Of a stretch of DNA of 64,000 nucleotides, positions 62,716 to 64,000 are shown piece by piece. The notes under the pieces are model-generated. The model was not told where the DNA came from. It saw nothing but the letters and a program-made list of their open reading frames with translations, and searched no databases. The position numbers and the translations under genes were made by a program. Numbering within the stretch: the stretch's first letter is position 1; every line of letters begins with the position of its first letter. Source of the DNA: Pseudomonadota bacterium (GTDB lineage Bacteria > Pseudomonadota > Alphaproteobacteria > Rhizobiales > Rhizobiaceae); contig JAEXYH010000085.1 in NCBI GenBank assembly GCA_023451735.1, positions 62,001 to 126,000 on the forward strand, read 5' to 3'.

Positions 62716-63766
62716 GGTCGGATCCCCGATCGACCCTTGCAGGTTTAAAGGCACGTGCTTCACCAATCGATCTCATCCAGGATCTCACGGTTCTCAGTAA
62801 CACAGATCGCGCAAGCAGCTTCGCGCAAATCCGCCTCAATGAACTGGAGATCCGCTCGCGGTGTGTCATGGCAAAGCGGGTACGGGATCGATATGCATCG
62901 TAAAACCCGACATTCGGACTCAGGCTCCCCGGTTTCCAAGGCTTTACATTGGTTACGAAGTGAACGATCGTGAGGTTCAGCTCGCGCACAATGGGTGCAA
63001 TCGCTTGAGACGGGTCAAACTGGAAATTCCAGATCTGCTGCAGCTCTTTCCATCGCCCGTTACAGACGAAATTCAAGGCATCCTGATCCGCATATTCCGT
63101 CGTCGGAAAATCATCGAGATATTGTAGGGCGCGCTGCGATATCCGCTCGCTGCGCCATTTTTCTAAATCCAGGAAGATCATGCCCGCATTGAAGTAGCGC
63201 TCGACGGAAAGGCTGGGTTTGAGGCCCGGACTGCCCCTCGCGGCAATCCGGTCGAGACAATAGTCCGGAACAGCGGCGATGATGGCACCATCCAGATCAA
63301 GGTTCCATAACGGCTCCAATGTATCGAGCACGAGAATATCCGCATCCAGATAGAGCGCTCTGTTACAAGTGGCAGGCAGGAAACCCGGTAGCAAAAGCCT
63401 TGCAAATGTCATTTTCGAGATGCCAGGGCGGGTGGAAAACTGACTGGCAAAGGAAAGCGTCTCGACCGAATGCCACACTATCGCGGCAGATTTATCAGGC
63501 AAAGAGTTGGCTATACGCTGCTTCGCGGCCTCGTTCATTCCCTCGTTGATGACATGAATATCCAGAGGCCAAGCCTGCATATTGTTTTCGACCAGTGATC
63601 TGAGCGAGGTCGCCAGGGGTACGGCAAATGCAGCGTCAGCTGCGAACACGATCGGACCGAACGTCTGTTTTGTTTTCAAAGGAGTCGCCGCAGTTGCGGG
63701 CTGATTGCCCACCCCTGCCCTCAAGGCGGCCACCCCCTGGCCTGATTGACTGACGCCGATGTCCAT
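62708..63766 (-). CDS. Family 8 glycosyltransferase
   Basis: A 352-residue GT8 transferase: FAADAAFAVPLATSLRSLV, the metal-binding DAD at 141-143 (ALYLDADILVLD), YFNAGMIFLDLEKW, ADQDALNFV and HFVTNVKPWKPG. GT8 enzymes retain anomeric configuration and often act in lipopolysaccharide or exopolysaccharide side-chain addition (galactosyl or glucosyl). It starts 4 bases after the UDP-glucuronate decarboxylase stop and overlaps the next transferase gene, so all are one operon. Confidence 0.88.
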   Translation of the reverse strand: MDIGVSQSGQGVAALRAGVGNQPATAATPLKTKQTFGPIVFAADAAFAVPLATSLRSLVENNMQAWPLDIHVINEGMNEAAKQRIANSLPDKSAAIVWHSVETLSFASQFSTRPGISKMTFARLLLPGFLPATCNRALYLDADILVLDTLEPLWNLDLDGAIIAAVPDYCLDRIAARGSPGLKPSLSVERYFNAGMIFLDLEKWRSERISQRALQYLDDFPTTEYADQDALNFVCNGRWKELQQIWNFQFDPSQAIAPIVRELNLTIVHFVTNVKPWKPGSLSPNVGFYDAYRSRTRFAMTHRERISSSLRRICAKLLARSVLLRTVRSWMRSIGEARAFKPARVDRGSDHG

Positions 63767-63770
63767 CGGA

Positions 63771-64000
63771 CTAACGCGCGATGTCTTGGACGGTCAGCCC
63801 GGCGTCTTGAACCGGCAGATATGGGGCCGTCTTTTGTTGCCGCCTGTCGTCTTGCTTCGGCTTTGCTCCGCCCGAGAGTATCCATTCGAAATAGGTGATT
63901 GTCTTTTCGAGACCTTCGCGCAGGGCTATCTTCGGTTCCCAGCCAAGTTCCTGCCTGGCCCGGCTGATATCCGGCTTTCGCTGCGTCGGATCGTCGACTG
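63771..64000 (-). CDS. UDP-glucuronate decarboxylase-like SDR, C-terminal end (5' part outside window)
   Basis: The minus-strand frame entering from base 64000 encodes about 75 residues. The first half, DDPTQRKPDISRARQELGWE and IALREGLEKTITYFEWIL, is the conserved C-terminus of UDP-xylose synthase-type SDRs. The last 35 residues are a charged, proline-containing tail without similarity. If the identification is right the enzyme makes UDP-xylose from UDP-glucuronate for the polysaccharide. TAG at 63773-63771 ends the gene 4 bases before the GT8 start. Confidence 0.75.
   Translation of the reverse strand, partial: VDDPTQRKPDISRARQELGWEPKIALREGLEKTITYFEWILSGGAKPKQDDRRQQKTAPYLPVQDAGLTVQDIAR

Overview
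The window is a piece of an alphaproteobacterial genome, most likely Rhizobiaceae (Rhizobium / Agrobacterium / Neorhizobium type). The evidence is the rhizobial glycerol operon order (glpR-D-S-T-P-Q-U-V-K), a PutR/PutA pair in which PutA lacks the N-terminal DNA-binding domain, ExoF/ExoQ-like exopolysaccharide genes, many solute ABC transporters, GC-rich coding sequence and a short interspersed element of rhizobial type at about 4.8 kb. The assignment rests on gene content and protein similarity recognised by eye. I see no rRNA, tRNA, CRISPR array, insertion sequence or replication origin.

Layout. (1) 1-10.1 kb: an envelope/secretion-like block on the minus strand with an MDR dehydrogenase (cut by the window edge), an OpgH-like membrane glucosyltransferase, an M50 protease-adaptor fusion, a GAF-like/HlyD adaptor and a small periplasmic adaptor. 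It ends in a TolC-type gene that has lost its 5' part, facing the C-terminal stub of a cadherin-like adhesin. A DUF2231-type membrane protein and a PQQ-type sugar (sorbosone) dehydrogenase sit on the plus strand. (2) 10.5-20.8 kb: the complete glycerol uptake and catabolism operon, with an intrinsic terminator between glpV and glpK and repeated TTTCGTTT/AAACGAAA motifs beside glpR and glpD. (3) 21.0-26.4 kb: a YrbL-like kinase-fold protein, a small membrane protein, and divergent putR and putA followed by a strong terminator. (4) 26.5-31.3 kb: a peptide-type ABC transporter (two ATPases, two permeases, no binding protein) with a KdgF-like cupin and a FadR-type GntR regulator. (5) 31.5-43.0 kb: a sugar/sugar-acid locus with SDR, an IclR-SMP-30 fusion, an extended SDR, a complete Ugp-type ABC importer, an enolase-superfamily dehydratase, a DHDPS-family lyase, a divergent 2-keto-3-deoxygalactonokinase and an SGNH hydrolase. 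Together these could make up an oxidative sugar pathway (sugar to lactone to acid to 2-keto-3-deoxy acid to cleavage or phosphorylation). (6) 43.3-64 kb: a fragment of a PLP decarboxylase, then an exopolysaccharide region. It has an O-antigen ligase/ExoQ-like polymerase, a 1425-residue CheB-CheR-PAS-kinase-REC-REC-LuxR protein, two tandem LuxR proteins with degenerate receivers, an ExoF-like export protein and a Wzx flippase. A convergent minus-strand operon follows, for nucleotide-sugar synthesis (WbpB/WbpE/WbpD-like set, second aminotransferase, epimerase, acyltransferase), two glycosyltransferases and the end of a UDP-glucuronate decarboxylase.

The most unusual items are the ATPase-less protease/adaptor secretion block with its deletion scar, the hybrid signalling protein carrying receptor-modification, kinase, receiver and DNA-binding modules in one chain, the IclR-lactonase fusion, the tandem pseudo-receiver regulators, and the complementary degeneration of the two glycerol ABC ATPases. 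Functions are inferred from recognised motifs and family knowledge; no database search was possible.
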